DNA of 64,000 bases from Caldithrix abyssi DSM 13497 (GTDB taxonomy: Bacteria > Calditrichota > Calditrichia > Calditrichales > Calditrichaceae), in the NCBI RefSeq assembly GCF_001886815.1, contig NZ_CP018099.1, forward strand, positions 4,152,501 through 4,216,500, written 5' to 3'. The position numbers were made by a program, and so were the translations under genes. The notes under the pieces were generated by a model. It ran no database searches. It was not told the DNA's origin and saw only the letters and a program-made list of their open reading frames with translations. Below are positions 17,848 to 26,152 of the stretch, one piece after another. Each line of letters opens with the position of its first letter. Position 1 is the first letter of the stretch.

Positions 17848-19408
17848 AGTCTTCTCCAAAGCCTAAGTGCTTCAGATTCTTTCTGATTTCCGCCTCCAGC
17901 CGCTGGGCTTCCGTAAATTGCTCAAACAATTTCGCCGTCAGTTCAGTCATCTTTTCCTCAAAAGGGATTCCGTCATCTTCCTGAGGAGGAGCGCCTACAT
18001 AGCGTCCCGGTGTTAAAACATAACCGTGCTTACGGATATCCTCTAATGTGGCGCTTTTGCAAAAGCCGGGCACGTCCTCATATGTTCCAGCGTCAGACTC
18101 ACCACGCCAGGCATGATAGGTATCTGCAACTTTACGTATCTCTTCATCCGTTAATTCGCGATGCGTCCGATCGATCATTTGTCCCATATTTCGGGCATCA
18201 ATGAACAAAACTTCACCCCGCCGATCGCGAAAACGATGGTTCTTTTTATCCCGCGCTAAAAACCACAAGCAGGCCGGAATCGGTGTGGAATAAAACAATT
18301 GTCCGGGCAGAGCCACCATGCAATCCACCAAATCGGCTTCAATGATTTGTTTACGGATTTCCCCTTCACCGGATTGATTGGAGGACATGGAACCATTCGC
18401 CAGGACAAAACCAGCAACACCGGACGGCGACAAATGATGGATCATGTGCTGAATCCAGGCATAATTGGCGTTGTTTTTAGGAGGAATACCAAACTTCCAG
18501 CGTTTGTCATCTTTCAATCGATCGCCGCCCCAATCCTTCATGTTAAATGGAGGATTAGCGAGGATAAAGTCGGCTTTTAAATCGGGAAACCGGTCATTCT
18601 GGAAGGTATCGCCCTGTTCAATTTTACCTTCAATACCCCGAATGGCCAGGTTCATTTTAGCCAGTCGCCAGGTTGTGTAATTTGACTCCTGACCGTAAAT
18701 AGCGATATCTTTTACACGCCCGCCATGCGCTTTAATGAATTTTTCCGATTGAACAAACATTCCTGCCGAGCCGCAACAGGGATCGTAAACGCGACCTTTG
18801 TAAGGTTCTAACATTTCTACCAGAAGTTTGACCACGCTACGCGGTGTGTAAAATTCGCCGCCTTTTTTACCTTCGGCGCTGGCAAATTGAGAAAGAAAGT
18901 ATTCATAAACGCGTCCCAAAACATCTTTAGATCGCGCTTCTGCATCACCAACCATAATATTACTAACCATATCAATAAGTTGCCCCAGACGTTGTTTATC
19001 CAGAGAAGGCCGGGCATAATCTTTAGGCAACACATTCTTTAGTGAGGGATTATCTCGTTCGATGGCGTGCATGGCATCGTCAACAAGCGTGCCTATATTG
19101 GGCTGTTTGGCATTGTTTTTAAGCGCTGACCAGCGTGCCTCTTTGGGCACCCAGAATACATTTTTAGCACGATACTCATCCGGATCTTCCGGATCGGCTC
19201 CCTGGTCAATTTCTGCTTCTAATTTAGCATGCAATTCTTCAAAGGCATCGGAAATGTATTTTAAAAAGATTAATCCTAAAACGACATGTTTATATTCTGC
19301 GGCATCCATACTGCCACGTAGGGCGTCTGCCATACGCCATAGTTCAGCTTCGTAACCTATGTTTGCGCCATTATTGGATTTGTTGTTTTGTGCATTCCGC
19401 TTTGCCAA
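17837..19408 (-). CDS. hsdM: Type I restriction-modification DNA methyltransferase
   Basis: A 523-residue subunit. I place the start at TTG 19408, which has AGGAGG six bases upstream and gives [14 protein letters not shown], instead of an ATG nine codons earlier without a site. An HsdM N-terminal helical domain (about 15-150) precedes the N6-adenine methyltransferase: [27 protein letters not shown] (SAM binding, near 208) and NPPF (catalytic, near 285). It methylates adenine at sites chosen by HsdS. The gene looks intact, in contrast to hsdS and hsdR in the same operon, so a retained methylase with lost restriction is possible. Confidence 0.92.
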   Translation of the reverse strand: MAKRNAQNNKSNNGANIGYEAELWRMADALRGSMDAAEYKHVVLGLIFLKYISDAFEELHAKLEAEIDQGADPEDPDEYRAKNVFWVPKEARWSALKNNAKQPNIGTLVDDAMHAIERDNPSLKNVLPKDYARPSLDKQRLGQLIDMVSNIMVGDAEARSKDVLGRVYEYFLSQFASAEGKKGGEFYTPRSVVKLLVEMLEPYKGRVYDPCCGSAGMFVQSEKFIKAHGGRVKDIAIYGQESNYTTWRLAKMNLAIRGIEGKIEQGDTFQNDRFPDLKADFILANPPFNMKDWGGDRLKDDKRWKFGIPPKNNANYAWIQHMIHHLSPSGVAGFVLANGSMSSNQSGEGEIRKQIIEADLVDCMVALPGQLFYSTPIPACLWFLARDKKNHRFRDRRGEVLFIDARNMGQMIDRTHRELTDEEIRKVADTYHAWRGESDAGTYEDVPGFCKSATLEDIRKHGYVLTPGRYVGAPPQEDDGIPFEEKMTELTAKLFEQFTEAQRLEAEIRKNLKHLGFGEDYET

Positions 19409-19486
19409 TTGCGGCCTCCTTTTGAAACGGATCATTGATAATAAGTAGAACTTAGGCTTCCATTAAAATATATCACCCTGGTAAAA

Positions 19487-19515
19487 AAGATATGCAATTT
19501 ACACAACACTTTCAA
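19487..19515 (-). promoter_or_regulatory. Possible hsdM promoter
   Basis: TTGAAA (19515..19510) and TATCTT (19492..19487) with 17 bases between them on the minus strand, about 80 bases upstream of the TTG start. The -10 box is only four of six, so the call is weak. Confidence 0.3.
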
Positions 19516-19552
19516 TTTATTATCCAATTGTCAAAGTCCCTGGTTCCTGCTA

Positions 19553-19600
19553 ACGGCGGTTTTTCCCAAAAGGGATCCCTACGGGACAAGACCGCTGCCT
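19553..19600 (-). pseudogene. tRNA-Ser-like fragment with hairpin insert (unit B3)
   Basis: Shortest member of the downstream set: AGGCAGCGGTCTTG, two hairpins (the second with a four-base TTTT loop), then AAAACCGCCG. The variable arm and T-arm are replaced by unrelated sequence. Confidence 0.6.
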
Positions 19601-19654
19601 CTAATTTTACACAATGAAAACTCTGTTCAGAACGCCTGTCAAATAAATCAAAAA

Positions 19655-19677
19655 ACCCCGGCCAGAATTGACCGGGG
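19655..19677 (-). terminator. Intrinsic terminator behind unit B2
   Basis: CCCCGGTC / GGCCGGGG stem read on the minus strand followed by a T-run, a diverged copy of the terminator behind the intact tRNA-Ser. It shows that the terminator was duplicated along with the tRNA. Confidence 0.7.
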
Positions 19678-19684
19678 CTTGGTG

Positions 19685-19786
19685 CGGAGGATGAGGGACT
19701 CTCCACAGGATGCTGCGCAGAACCCCCAAGTCCTTTCGGACGGCGGTTTTTCCCAAAGGGATCCCTACGGGACAAGACCGCTGCCT
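19685..19786 (-). pseudogene. tRNA-Ser 3'-part with hairpins in anticodon and T loops (unit B2)
   Basis: Read on the minus strand it starts in the D-arm (AGGCAGCGGTCTTG), carries the 22-base hairpin pair in the anticodon loop, keeps the variable arm GTCC-GAAA-GGAC, has an 18-base hairpin insert in the T-loop and ends with the acceptor ATCCTCCG. The 5' acceptor strand is lost. It is nearly identical to unit B1, 199 bases away. Confidence 0.75.
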
Positions 19787-19853
19787 GTAATCGGGCACAA
19801 AGAAAAGCCTTCAAAAAACTTTGCTCCGTACCCCCTCTCAGGCAAAACAAAAA

Positions 19854-19875
19854 CCCCGGCCAGAATTGACCGGGG
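19854..19875 (-). terminator. Intrinsic terminator behind unit B1
   Basis: CCCCGGTC and GGCCGGGG with an AATTCT loop and following T-run on the minus strand. Homologous to the terminators at 19655-19677 and 20051-20076. Confidence 0.7.
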
Positions 19876-19883
19876 GTGTAAAG

Positions 19884-19985
19884 CGGAGGATGAGGGACTC
19901 TCCACAGGATGCTGCGCAGAACCCCCAAGTCCTTTCGGACGGCGGTTTTTCCCAAAGGGATCCCTACGGGACAAGACCGCTGCCT
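19884..19985 (-). pseudogene. tRNA-Ser 3'-part with hairpins in anticodon and T loops (unit B1)
   Basis: Identical in plan to unit B2. Compared with the 62-base matching part of the intact gene it is exactly 40 bases longer: 22 in the anticodon loop (TCCCGTAGGGA and TCCCTTTGGGA in tandem) and 18 in the T-loop (TGCGCAGCATCCTGTGGA). All tRNA stems are otherwise conserved. Confidence 0.75.
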
Positions 19986-20050
19986 GTAATCGTGCACAGG
20001 GAAAAGCCTTCAAAAAAACTTTGCTCCGAACGCCCGTCAGGCAAAACAAA

Positions 20051-20076
20051 AACCCTGGCAAAAATTGACCAGGGTT
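20051..20076 (-). terminator. Terminator of tRNA-Ser(UGA)
   Basis: On the minus strand AACCCTGG, a loop, then CCAGGGTT and TTTG form a classical intrinsic terminator six bases after the tRNA end. Confidence 0.75.
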
Positions 20077-20082
20077 TTAAAG

Positions 20083-20165
20083 CGGAGGATGAGGGACTCG
20101 AACCCCCAAGTCCTTGCGGACGGCGGTTTTCAAGACCGCTGCCTTACCAATTAGGCTAATCCTCC
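20083..20165 (-). tRNA. tRNA-Ser (anticodon UGA)
   Basis: An intact 83-base tRNA without encoded CCA. Acceptor GGAGGAT pairs ATCCTCC, discriminator G; D-stem GCC/GGC; anticodon stem GCGGT/ACCGC with loop CTTGAAA (anticodon TGA); long class II variable arm GTCC-GCAA-GGAC; T-stem GGGGG/CCCTC with loop TTCGAGT. Discriminator G and the long variable arm are serine features. It reads UCA and related Ser codons. It is followed by a terminator and surrounded by broken copies on both sides. It is the only undamaged copy in the window. Confidence 0.93.
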
Positions 20166-20685
20166 AACCTATCTGCCATACATGCTCAAAGATCCTTGCG
20201 GACGGCGGTTTTTCCCAAAGGGATCCCTACGGGACAAGACCGCTGCCTTACCAATTAGGCTAATCCTCCAACCTATCTGCCATACATGCTCAAAGATCCT
20301 TGCGGACGGCGGTTTTTCCCAAAGGGATCCCTACGGGACAAGACCGCTGCCTTACCAATTAGGCTAATCCTCCAACCCATCTACCATACATGCTCAAAGA
20401 TCCTTGCGGACGGCGGTTTTTCCCAAAGGGATCCCTACGGGACAAGACCGCTGCCTTACCAATTAGGCTAATCCTCCAACCTATCTACCATACATGCTCA
20501 AAGATCCGTGCGGACGGCGGTTTTTCCCAACGGGATCCCCACGGGACAAGACCGCTGCCTTACCAATTAGGCTAATCCTCCAACCTATCTACCATACATG
20601 CTCAAAGATCCGTGCGGACGGCGGTTTTTCCCAACGGGATCCCTACGGGACAAGACCGCTGCCTTACCAATTAGGCTAATCCTCC
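20166..20685 (-). repeat. Five tandem 104-base units containing tRNA-Ser 5' parts with hairpin inserts
   Basis: Units at 20166-20269, 20270-20373, 20374-20477, 20478-20581 and 20582-20685 are nearly identical. On the minus strand each holds the full acceptor 5' strand, D-arm, anticodon arm interrupted by two 11-base hairpins, and the start of the variable arm, and then switches within that arm to a 25-base non-tRNA tail (TTTGAGCATGTATGGCAGAT...). The T-arm and 3' acceptor are absent. Differences among units lie mostly in hairpin loops (GTA/GTG, TTT/GTT) and the tail, while the stems stay paired. The array directly precedes the intact tRNA in transcription order. Confidence 0.9.
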
Positions 20686-20708
20686 GACAAAATTTATTAT
20701 TTTAATTT

Positions 20709-20737
20709 AATTTAATTTAATTCCTTTTTATTTTCAA
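20709..20737 (-). promoter_or_regulatory. Possible promoter upstream of the tRNA-Ser array
   Basis: TTGAAA (20737..20732) and TAAATT (20714..20709) with 17 bases between, inside a run of TTTAA pentamers (20699-20722). It would drive the whole array plus the intact tRNA. The -10 is poor. Confidence 0.25.
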
Positions 20738-20755
20738 ATCTTTATCCAATCACAA

Positions 20756-21799
20756 TTATCTCGCGCAGCTCATTTCCGATGTTTGTTTTTCTGCATTATT
20801 GTACCAGTCTAATTGTACGGTTTCTTTTATTTTTTTACTACTTTTCAACATTTCCAATTTCTCAATGATCGGTTCTAAACGTTCAAAGCGCATTAACTCG
20901 TTTCTAAATCGGGCGATGTGCGGCAGCCCCTTTAAATAGCCGCTTAAATGCTTGCGCATTTCAATCACTCCGCGCCGTTCGCCTTTGTACTCCACACTTA
21001 ACCGGTAATGACGAATCAATAGCTCGACACGTTCGGCCAACGTCGGTGGAGGTGGAATTTCCCCGGTTTCAATGTAAGCTCTGGCGTCCCGAAACAACCA
21101 TGGATTGTTAATCGCCCCGCGACCAATCATCACCGCATCGCAGCCCGTTTGTTCAAACATCTGTTTTGCCAGCTGCGGGGTGGTTACATCGCCGTTACCG
21201 ATCACCGGAATGGAAACCGCTTCCTTTACCTTTCGAATCCATTCCCAGTCCGCCTGGCCTTTATAGCCCTGAGCGCGCGTTCGGGCGTGCAAAGTAATGG
21301 CTTCGATGCCCACATCCTCCAGACGCTTCGCCACATCAACAATTTGAATGGAATGGGCATCCCACCCCAGCCTTGTTTTTGCGGTAACGGGCAGCGAAAC
21401 CGCCCGCGCCACCGCAGCGCTGATCTTAACCATCAAAGGAATATCGCGCAGCAGGCCGGCGCCCGCCCCTTTTAAGGCAACTTTCTTTACCGGACAGCCA
21501 AAATTAATGTCAATAAAATCCGGCCCCTTTTCTTCAGCCAGTTGCGCGGCTTTGACCATGGCCTCCACCCGATTGCCGTAAATCTGAATGCCAATCGGAT
21601 GCTCTTGCGCTTTGATGGTCATCTTCAAAAAGGCTTTTTCAGCCTCCCGAATCAGAGCCTCGGAACTAATAAACTCCGAATAAACCACATCCGCGCCCAG
21701 TTCCTTGCAGATCATACGAAAAGGGTAATCGCTAACATTTTCCATGGGCGCCAGAAACAATCCGCGCTCTATTTTAAATTTCCCGAACTCAATAACCAT
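20756..21799 (-). CDS. dusB: tRNA-dihydrouridine synthase, DusB-like
   Basis: A 347-residue flavoenzyme that reduces uridine to dihydrouridine in the tRNA D-loop with NADPH and FMN. The TIM-barrel starts with [14 protein letters not shown] (15-28), the catalytic Cys is in [11 protein letters not shown] (Cys102), and FMN phosphate is held by GNGDV (about 205) and IGRGA. Length and motifs fit bacterial DusB. The start ATG at 21799 gives the usual N-terminus. It follows DUF2203 by 69 bases on the same strand and lies just upstream of the tRNA-Ser array, a natural but possibly accidental neighbour. Confidence 0.93.
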   Translation of the reverse strand: MVIEFGKFKIERGLFLAPMENVSDYPFRMICKELGADVVYSEFISSEALIREAEKAFLKMTIKAQEHPIGIQIYGNRVEAMVKAAQLAEEKGPDFIDINFGCPVKKVALKGAGAGLLRDIPLMVKISAAVARAVSLPVTAKTRLGWDAHSIQIVDVAKRLEDVGIEAITLHARTRAQGYKGQADWEWIRKVKEAVSIPVIGNGDVTTPQLAKQMFEQTGCDAVMIGRGAINNPWLFRDARAYIETGEIPPPPTLAERVELLIRHYRLSVEYKGERRGVIEMRKHLSGYLKGLPHIARFRNELMRFERLEPIIEKLEMLKSSKKIKETVQLDWYNNAEKQTSEMSCAR

Positions 21800-21868
21800 G
21801 TCTCACTCAATTTAATTAAGGAGTAAAATTAAAGATTTTTTAGTCAAATGTAAAAAATGAATGAATTG

Positions 21869-22252
21869 CTAAAAAGTTCCCAGAGGTTGTCGTCCGATGA
21901 ATCCTGCGTCCACAGGATGCCAGTAAAAAATATCTTCTTCGCCCAACTTCCAGCAAAGGAATACCTCTTCGCCATTGCTGCGGATAGCCGGAAAGTCGAT
22001 CAGTCCTTCTTCAATGCTTTTAATCTGAATGCCTTCATCCAGAATCTTATTAACCAGATTGAGGAAACGGCGATACTGATACGGAAATGCTTCTAATGTA
22101 TCGGGATTAAAACCCGGTTTGTAGCGTCCGGTGTAAATATCAAATCCCACTGCTTTCAGCTCTTCAAAAATGCGCTGAATTTCAGGCAGGTCTTTCTTCA
22201 AACCGGGCAGATACAATCTCGCCTCCTTTATACTAAAATGTTTTTCAAACAT
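21869..22252 (-). CDS. DUF2203 family protein
   Basis: A 127-residue soluble protein matching DUF2203: MFEKHFSIKEARLYLPGLKKDL at the N-terminus (helical, members start with FTLEEAN-LLP), GIQIKSIEEGLIDFPAIRSNGEEVFLCWKLGEEDIFYWHPVDAGFIGRQPL in pieces at the C-terminus, including the conserved DFP, CWK-GE and W/H-D-GF-GR-P. The biochemical role of the family is unknown. It lies in a row with a ferredoxin and the E2 gene. Confidence 0.85.
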   Translation of the reverse strand: MFEKHFSIKEARLYLPGLKKDLPEIQRIFEELKAVGFDIYTGRYKPGFNPDTLEAFPYQYRRFLNLVNKILDEGIQIKSIEEGLIDFPAIRSNGEEVFLCWKLGEEDIFYWHPVDAGFIGRQPLGTF

Positions 22253-22327
22253 AATGCCCCTTCAGCGTGGCAGTAAGTATTTTGGTTTACTTAAGATGGA
22301 TCATTCATCTTTAAAGCGCGCATTCTC

Positions 22328-22642
22328 CTATTTTTTCAAATCCAGCCGCTCAATGACCTCGTTATCCAGAATCGACTTTTTGATGATTTCATCCACATCG
22401 TTCAGCGTAACGCGGCCGTACCAGATGCCGGCAGGGTAAATGACCAGGGTCGGCCCACAGCCGCATTTTCCCAGACAGCCGGCTGTATTCACGCGGTACG
22501 TTTTATGCAATCCCTTCTCGAGCAGCCTTTCTTTCAAGCGCGCTCTGATTTCCCCTCCGCCGCTATTTGCGCAGGAAGCTTGCGGAGCATTCGCATCACG
22601 CTGATGCACACACACAAATATATGCTTTTCCGGAAATTGCAT
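22328..22642 (-). CDS. Thioredoxin-like 2Fe-2S ferredoxin
   Basis: A 104-residue protein with FVCVHQRDANAPQASCA at the N-terminus and NTAGCLGKCGCGPTLVIYPAGIWYG later. The four cysteines in a C-x12-C and C-x3-C pattern on a thioredoxin-like fold bind one 2Fe-2S cluster, as in NuoE C-terminal and shethna-like ferredoxins. It is an electron carrier or regulator of unknown partner. The stop of the E2 gene is 15 bases upstream, indicating co-transcription with the dehydrogenase complex. Confidence 0.85.
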   Translation of the reverse strand: MQFPEKHIFVCVHQRDANAPQASCANSGGGEIRARLKERLLEKGLHKTYRVNTAGCLGKCGCGPTLVIYPAGIWYGRVTLNDVDEIIKKSILDNEVIERLDLKK

Positions 22643-22657
22643 TATCCCCTCATGGTT

Positions 22658-23908
22658 TTAAACAATCATAGCAGGATCATATTTTTCCAGATACTCCCGC
22701 ACCCATTCCAAAAATTGTGAGCCCATGGCGCCGTCGATTAGACGGTGGTCGATAGTCAGCGAAAGGTACATAATCGGCCGGATGGCTATAGCGTCATTTA
22801 TGACCACAGGTCGTTTTTTAACCGCGCCAACGCCAAGGATGGCCACCTGCGGTTGATTAATAATCGGAAAGCCAACCACCGTTCCAAAAACGCCAAAATT
22901 GGAAATGGAAAACGTGCCGTTCATAATTTCGTCTGGTTTTAATTTTTTGCTTCTGGCGCGCATGGCTACATCGTACAGAGCCCTGGCCAATCCCAGTAAA
23001 TTCTTGCTATCTGCATTAAAAATATTGGGCACAATCAGGCCTTTTTCCACAGCCACGGCAATGCCGATGTTGTAATATTTTTTCAGAACAATGTTATCAC
23101 CGTCGATGGAAGCATTTAAAAACGGGAACTCTTTAAGCGCCTTCACCGTGGCTTCCACAATAAAGGGCGTGTAAGTCAGGCTAAATCCTTCCCGTTCTTT
23201 AAAGGCTTTTTTATTGCGCGAAATGATGGTCTCCACGGCCTGCATGTCCACTTCGGTATAAAGGCTAACATGCGCAGAAGTTTGTTTAGAATGCACCATG
23301 TGTTCGGCAATGCGTTTACGCATGTTATCCATGGCAATGATATCCGAAGGCCCGCCGGCAAAAACATTGGTCTCCATCGCAGGCGCGGCGGCTGTCGCAA
23401 CCTTCGGCCCTTTTTCGCGCTCTTCAATAAAACGCAAAATATCTTTTTTAGTAACGCGTCCCCCGGCGCCGCTTCCTTCCAATTGCTCCAGCTCGCTCAT
23501 CGGAACGCCGTGTTCGCGCGCAATATTCAGCACAACGGGCGTGTAAAAGCGGTTTGTACGGCCGTCTGTTTTTTTACTTTTTATATTAGATTTTTCATCG
23601 GGCGTTTCTATTTTTGCTTCCCTTTTTTCGGAAGCCGCAGGCTCGGTAAGCGCTTCTTCCGCCTCGCCTTCTACTTCAATCAGCGCAATCGGTTTCCCCA
23701 CCTCCACCACATCGCCTTCACTGGCTAACAGCTTTACCAGTTTCCCGGGAACAGGCGTGGGGATTTCCGAATCCACCTTGTCCGTGCTGATCTCCAGAAT
23801 GATTTCATCGTTGCCCACCACATCGCCTTCTTTTTTTAACCATTTGAGAATGGTTCCTTCCGTAATGGATTCGCCCATCTTGGGCATGACCATTTCAACT
23901 GTCTTCAT
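22658..23908 (-). CDS. 2-oxoacid dehydrogenase E2 (dihydrolipoamide acyltransferase)
   Basis: A 416-residue protein taken from ATG 23908 (MKTVEMVMPKMGESITEG, the standard E2 start). A TTG 14 codons earlier is less likely. Order: lipoyl domain with lipoylated Lys in EISTDKVDSEIPTP (about 43), linker, E1/E3-binding domain (FYTPVVLNIAREHGV...GGRVTKKDILRFI, about 118-158), and catalytic core ending with LTIDHRLIDGAMGSQFL (His and Asp of the active site). It transfers acyl groups from E1 to CoA. Adjacent fused E1 is upstream; E3 is not in the window. Branched-chain or pyruvate specificity cannot be settled from sequence alone. Confidence 0.93.
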   Translation of the reverse strand: MKTVEMVMPKMGESITEGTILKWLKKEGDVVGNDEIILEISTDKVDSEIPTPVPGKLVKLLASEGDVVEVGKPIALIEVEGEAEEALTEPAASEKREAKIETPDEKSNIKSKKTDGRTNRFYTPVVLNIAREHGVPMSELEQLEGSGAGGRVTKKDILRFIEEREKGPKVATAAAPAMETNVFAGGPSDIIAMDNMRKRIAEHMVHSKQTSAHVSLYTEVDMQAVETIISRNKKAFKEREGFSLTYTPFIVEATVKALKEFPFLNASIDGDNIVLKKYYNIGIAVAVEKGLIVPNIFNADSKNLLGLARALYDVAMRARSKKLKPDEIMNGTFSISNFGVFGTVVGFPIINQPQVAILGVGAVKKRPVVINDAIAIRPIMYLSLTIDHRLIDGAMGSQFLEWVREYLEKYDPAMIV

Positions 23909-24090
23909 TTTCTTCTTTTCTATTTTTGGTTTAACATTATTACCTACCAAAACCCGGAGCTACTGCAAAGTTTAAGAGTTGAATGGTTTATTCGAATTCA
24001 GAACAGTGTAACACCATTCACAATTCTTCCTTTCCTGACTTTTACTCGCACACACTTCAACTTGTACTCTCTTAAACTTGTAACCGGTCA

Positions 24091-26127
24091 TTAATAAGCC
24101 AACAATTCTCTTGCTGCTTTCACAACATCTTCCGTTTGCGGTAGAGCGGCTTTTTCCAGCACCGGACTGAAAGGCACGGGCGTATCTGCGCCGGCCACGC
24201 GTTTTACAGGTCCGTCCAGATACTCAAAAGCCTGCTCGGCAATTTGCGCGGCAATCTCGGCGCCAAAGCCATGGAACAGGGTATCTTCATGGGCAATCAG
24301 AACTTTGCTCGTCTTTTTTACAGAACGAATGATCGTTTCCATATCCAGCGGATTGATGGTACGGATATCGATGACTTCAATATCGGCGCCTTCTTTTTCC
24401 AGCAGGCGGGCGGTCTCCAGTGATTTTTGCACCAGCGCGCCCCAGGTGACAATGGTCAGATCGGAGCCTTCTCGTTTAACGGCTGCCTTGCCAAAAGGTA
24501 AAAGATATTCTTCATCCGGCTCGGGCGCGGCGGTGTAACTTTGACGATACAGCCCCTTGTGTTCCAGAAAGAGCACCGGATCCTGAGAGCGAATGGCCGT
24601 TTTCAACAGGCCCTTGGCGTCGGCTGCATTAGAAGGATAGGCGATTTTGATGCCCGGCAAATGGGCAAAAAATCCTTCGATATTCTGCGAATGGCAAAGC
24701 CCACCATGAATATAGCCGCCCACCGGTACGCGCACCACCACCGGCGCGCTCCAGTAATTGTAAGAACGCCAGCGCATGGTGGCCAGTTCATTGCGAATCT
24801 GCATCATAGCCGTCCAGATGTAATCGCCAAATTGAATTTCAACCACCGGTTTCAATCCGTTAATCGCCATGCCGATAGCCACGCCAATAATGCTCGATTC
24901 GGCCAGCGGCGCGTTAAAGCACCGTTCTTTGCCGAATTGCGTGGAGAGCCCCGAAGTAGCTGTAAACACTCCGCCCTTTTTATCGGCCACATCCTCGCCA
25001 AACACGTACATTTTGTCGTTGCGCGCCATCTCTTCTTTTAAAGCATGATTAATGGCATCCACCATCACCACGCGATCGCCCGACGGTTCCTGATGTTCAA
25101 AAACCAGATTCGCTGTCTCTTCTTCCGGAGCGTACAGATAATCGTACAACGTTTGCGGATCGGGATCGGCATGTTTCTGGGCGCGCTCCGCCGCTTCGTC
25201 CACCTCTTTTTTAATCTGTTTTCTAAAATCTTGCAGCTCTTCAACCGTGAACAATTCTGCTTCAAGCAGCATATTTTCGAGCCTGGGAATGGGATCGTTT
25301 TTCTGATCTTCTTCCAGCTCTTTTTTTGAACGATACTTGATTTGCGAATCGGAAGAAGAATGGGGCAAAAGACGAACCGTTTCGGCTTCGATTAGCACCG
25401 GTCCTTTGCCCTCCCGCGCTTTAGCCACGGCCTCCTTCATCACGCGGTACGATTCAAAAAAATCCGTGCCGTCCACCTTGTAGCGCTGCAGGCCTTCATA
25501 ACCGGCAGTAAAGCGATAAACCGAATGTCCGGCCATCTGCTCGCTGACATGCACCGAGATAGCGTATTTATTGTTTTGAATGACAAAAATAACTGGCAGA
25601 TTCTCCCGTGCCGCCCAGTTAATGGCCTCGTGAAAATCGCCCTGGCTGGTGGTTCCTTCGCCGGATGAAACATAAACCACCTCGTCTTTGCCCTGTTTTA
25701 CGGCCGCCATGGCCGTACCCACGGCCTGTAAATATTGCGTGCCCGTAGGACTCGACTGCGAAACGATGCGCAATCCCTTATGGCCGTAATGATTGGGCAT
25801 CTGTCTGCCGCCGGAGCTCGGATCGTCCTCTTTAGCCAGAAAATTCAAAAAAACTTCCTCGGGGGTAAGACCAAACTGCAGCACAAAGGCCAGATCGCGA
25901 TAGTAGGGGTAGGCAAAATCGTAACCTGCCTGCAGCCCAAAACCGGCCGCGGTCTGGATGGCTTCATGCCCGGAACAGCCGATGTGGAAAAAACTTTTAC
26001 CCTGTTTTAACATGATCAGCATTTTCTCATCCATAAAGCGGGCAAGAATCATGTTGCGATAGATCAATTTTAGAGTATCCTTGTTTAATCCCTGCAAATC
26101 CGTCTTTTTTACCTTTGTTTCCGGCAT
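24091..26127 (-). CDS. Fused E1 alpha-beta 2-oxoacid dehydrogenase
   Basis: A 678-residue protein from ATG 26127, which has AAGGAG upstream; the frame is open 12 codons further, overlapping the preceding gene. Residues 1-335 are E1-alpha with the thiamine-diphosphate motif GEGTTSQGDF...QNNKYA (156-188) and the phosphorylation-loop-like PHSSSDS. Residues 345-678 are E1-beta with GVAIGMAINGLKPVVEIQFGDY and HEDTLFHGFGAEI. Alpha and beta are separate genes in most bacteria, but the fusion is known in branched-chain-type enzymes. It decarboxylates a 2-oxoacid and loads the E2 lipoyl arm. A 182-base gap separates it from E2. Confidence 0.92.
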   Translation of the reverse strand: MPETKVKKTDLQGLNKDTLKLIYRNMILARFMDEKMLIMLKQGKSFFHIGCSGHEAIQTAAGFGLQAGYDFAYPYYRDLAFVLQFGLTPEEVFLNFLAKEDDPSSGGRQMPNHYGHKGLRIVSQSSPTGTQYLQAVGTAMAAVKQGKDEVVYVSSGEGTTSQGDFHEAINWAARENLPVIFVIQNNKYAISVHVSEQMAGHSVYRFTAGYEGLQRYKVDGTDFFESYRVMKEAVAKAREGKGPVLIEAETVRLLPHSSSDSQIKYRSKKELEEDQKNDPIPRLENMLLEAELFTVEELQDFRKQIKKEVDEAAERAQKHADPDPQTLYDYLYAPEEETANLVFEHQEPSGDRVVMVDAINHALKEEMARNDKMYVFGEDVADKKGGVFTATSGLSTQFGKERCFNAPLAESSIIGVAIGMAINGLKPVVEIQFGDYIWTAMMQIRNELATMRWRSYNYWSAPVVVRVPVGGYIHGGLCHSQNIEGFFAHLPGIKIAYPSNAADAKGLLKTAIRSQDPVLFLEHKGLYRQSYTAAPEPDEEYLLPFGKAAVKREGSDLTIVTWGALVQKSLETARLLEKEGADIEVIDIRTINPLDMETIIRSVKKTSKVLIAHEDTLFHGFGAEIAAQIAEQAFEYLDGPVKRVAGADTPVPFSPVLEKAALPQTEDVVKAARELLAY

Positions 26128-26152
26128 TCCAAAATTCTCCTTAATCTCCTTT

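Noticed and set aside
20083-20165. tRNA-Sec to support the selenoprotein
   Set aside because: The long variable arm made me check, but the anticodon is UGA reading serine codons, not UCA, and the acceptor/T-stem lengths are those of tRNA-Ser.
19512-20679. Several overlapping small ORFs in both strands of the tRNA array
   Set aside because: They are produced by translation of the repeated tRNA units, without ribosome sites; the same peptide recurs once per repeat.
20166-20685. CRISPR array
   Set aside because: The 104-base units have no unique spacers; variation is confined to a few bases, and each unit contains tRNA-Ser sequence. No cas genes are nearby.
19553-20685. Self-splicing or archaeal-type tRNA introns in the anticodon loop
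   Set aside because: The inserts are only 22 bases, far too short for a group I intron, and lie after the second anticodon base in broken genes lacking one half of the tRNA, so splicing would not yield a tRNA.
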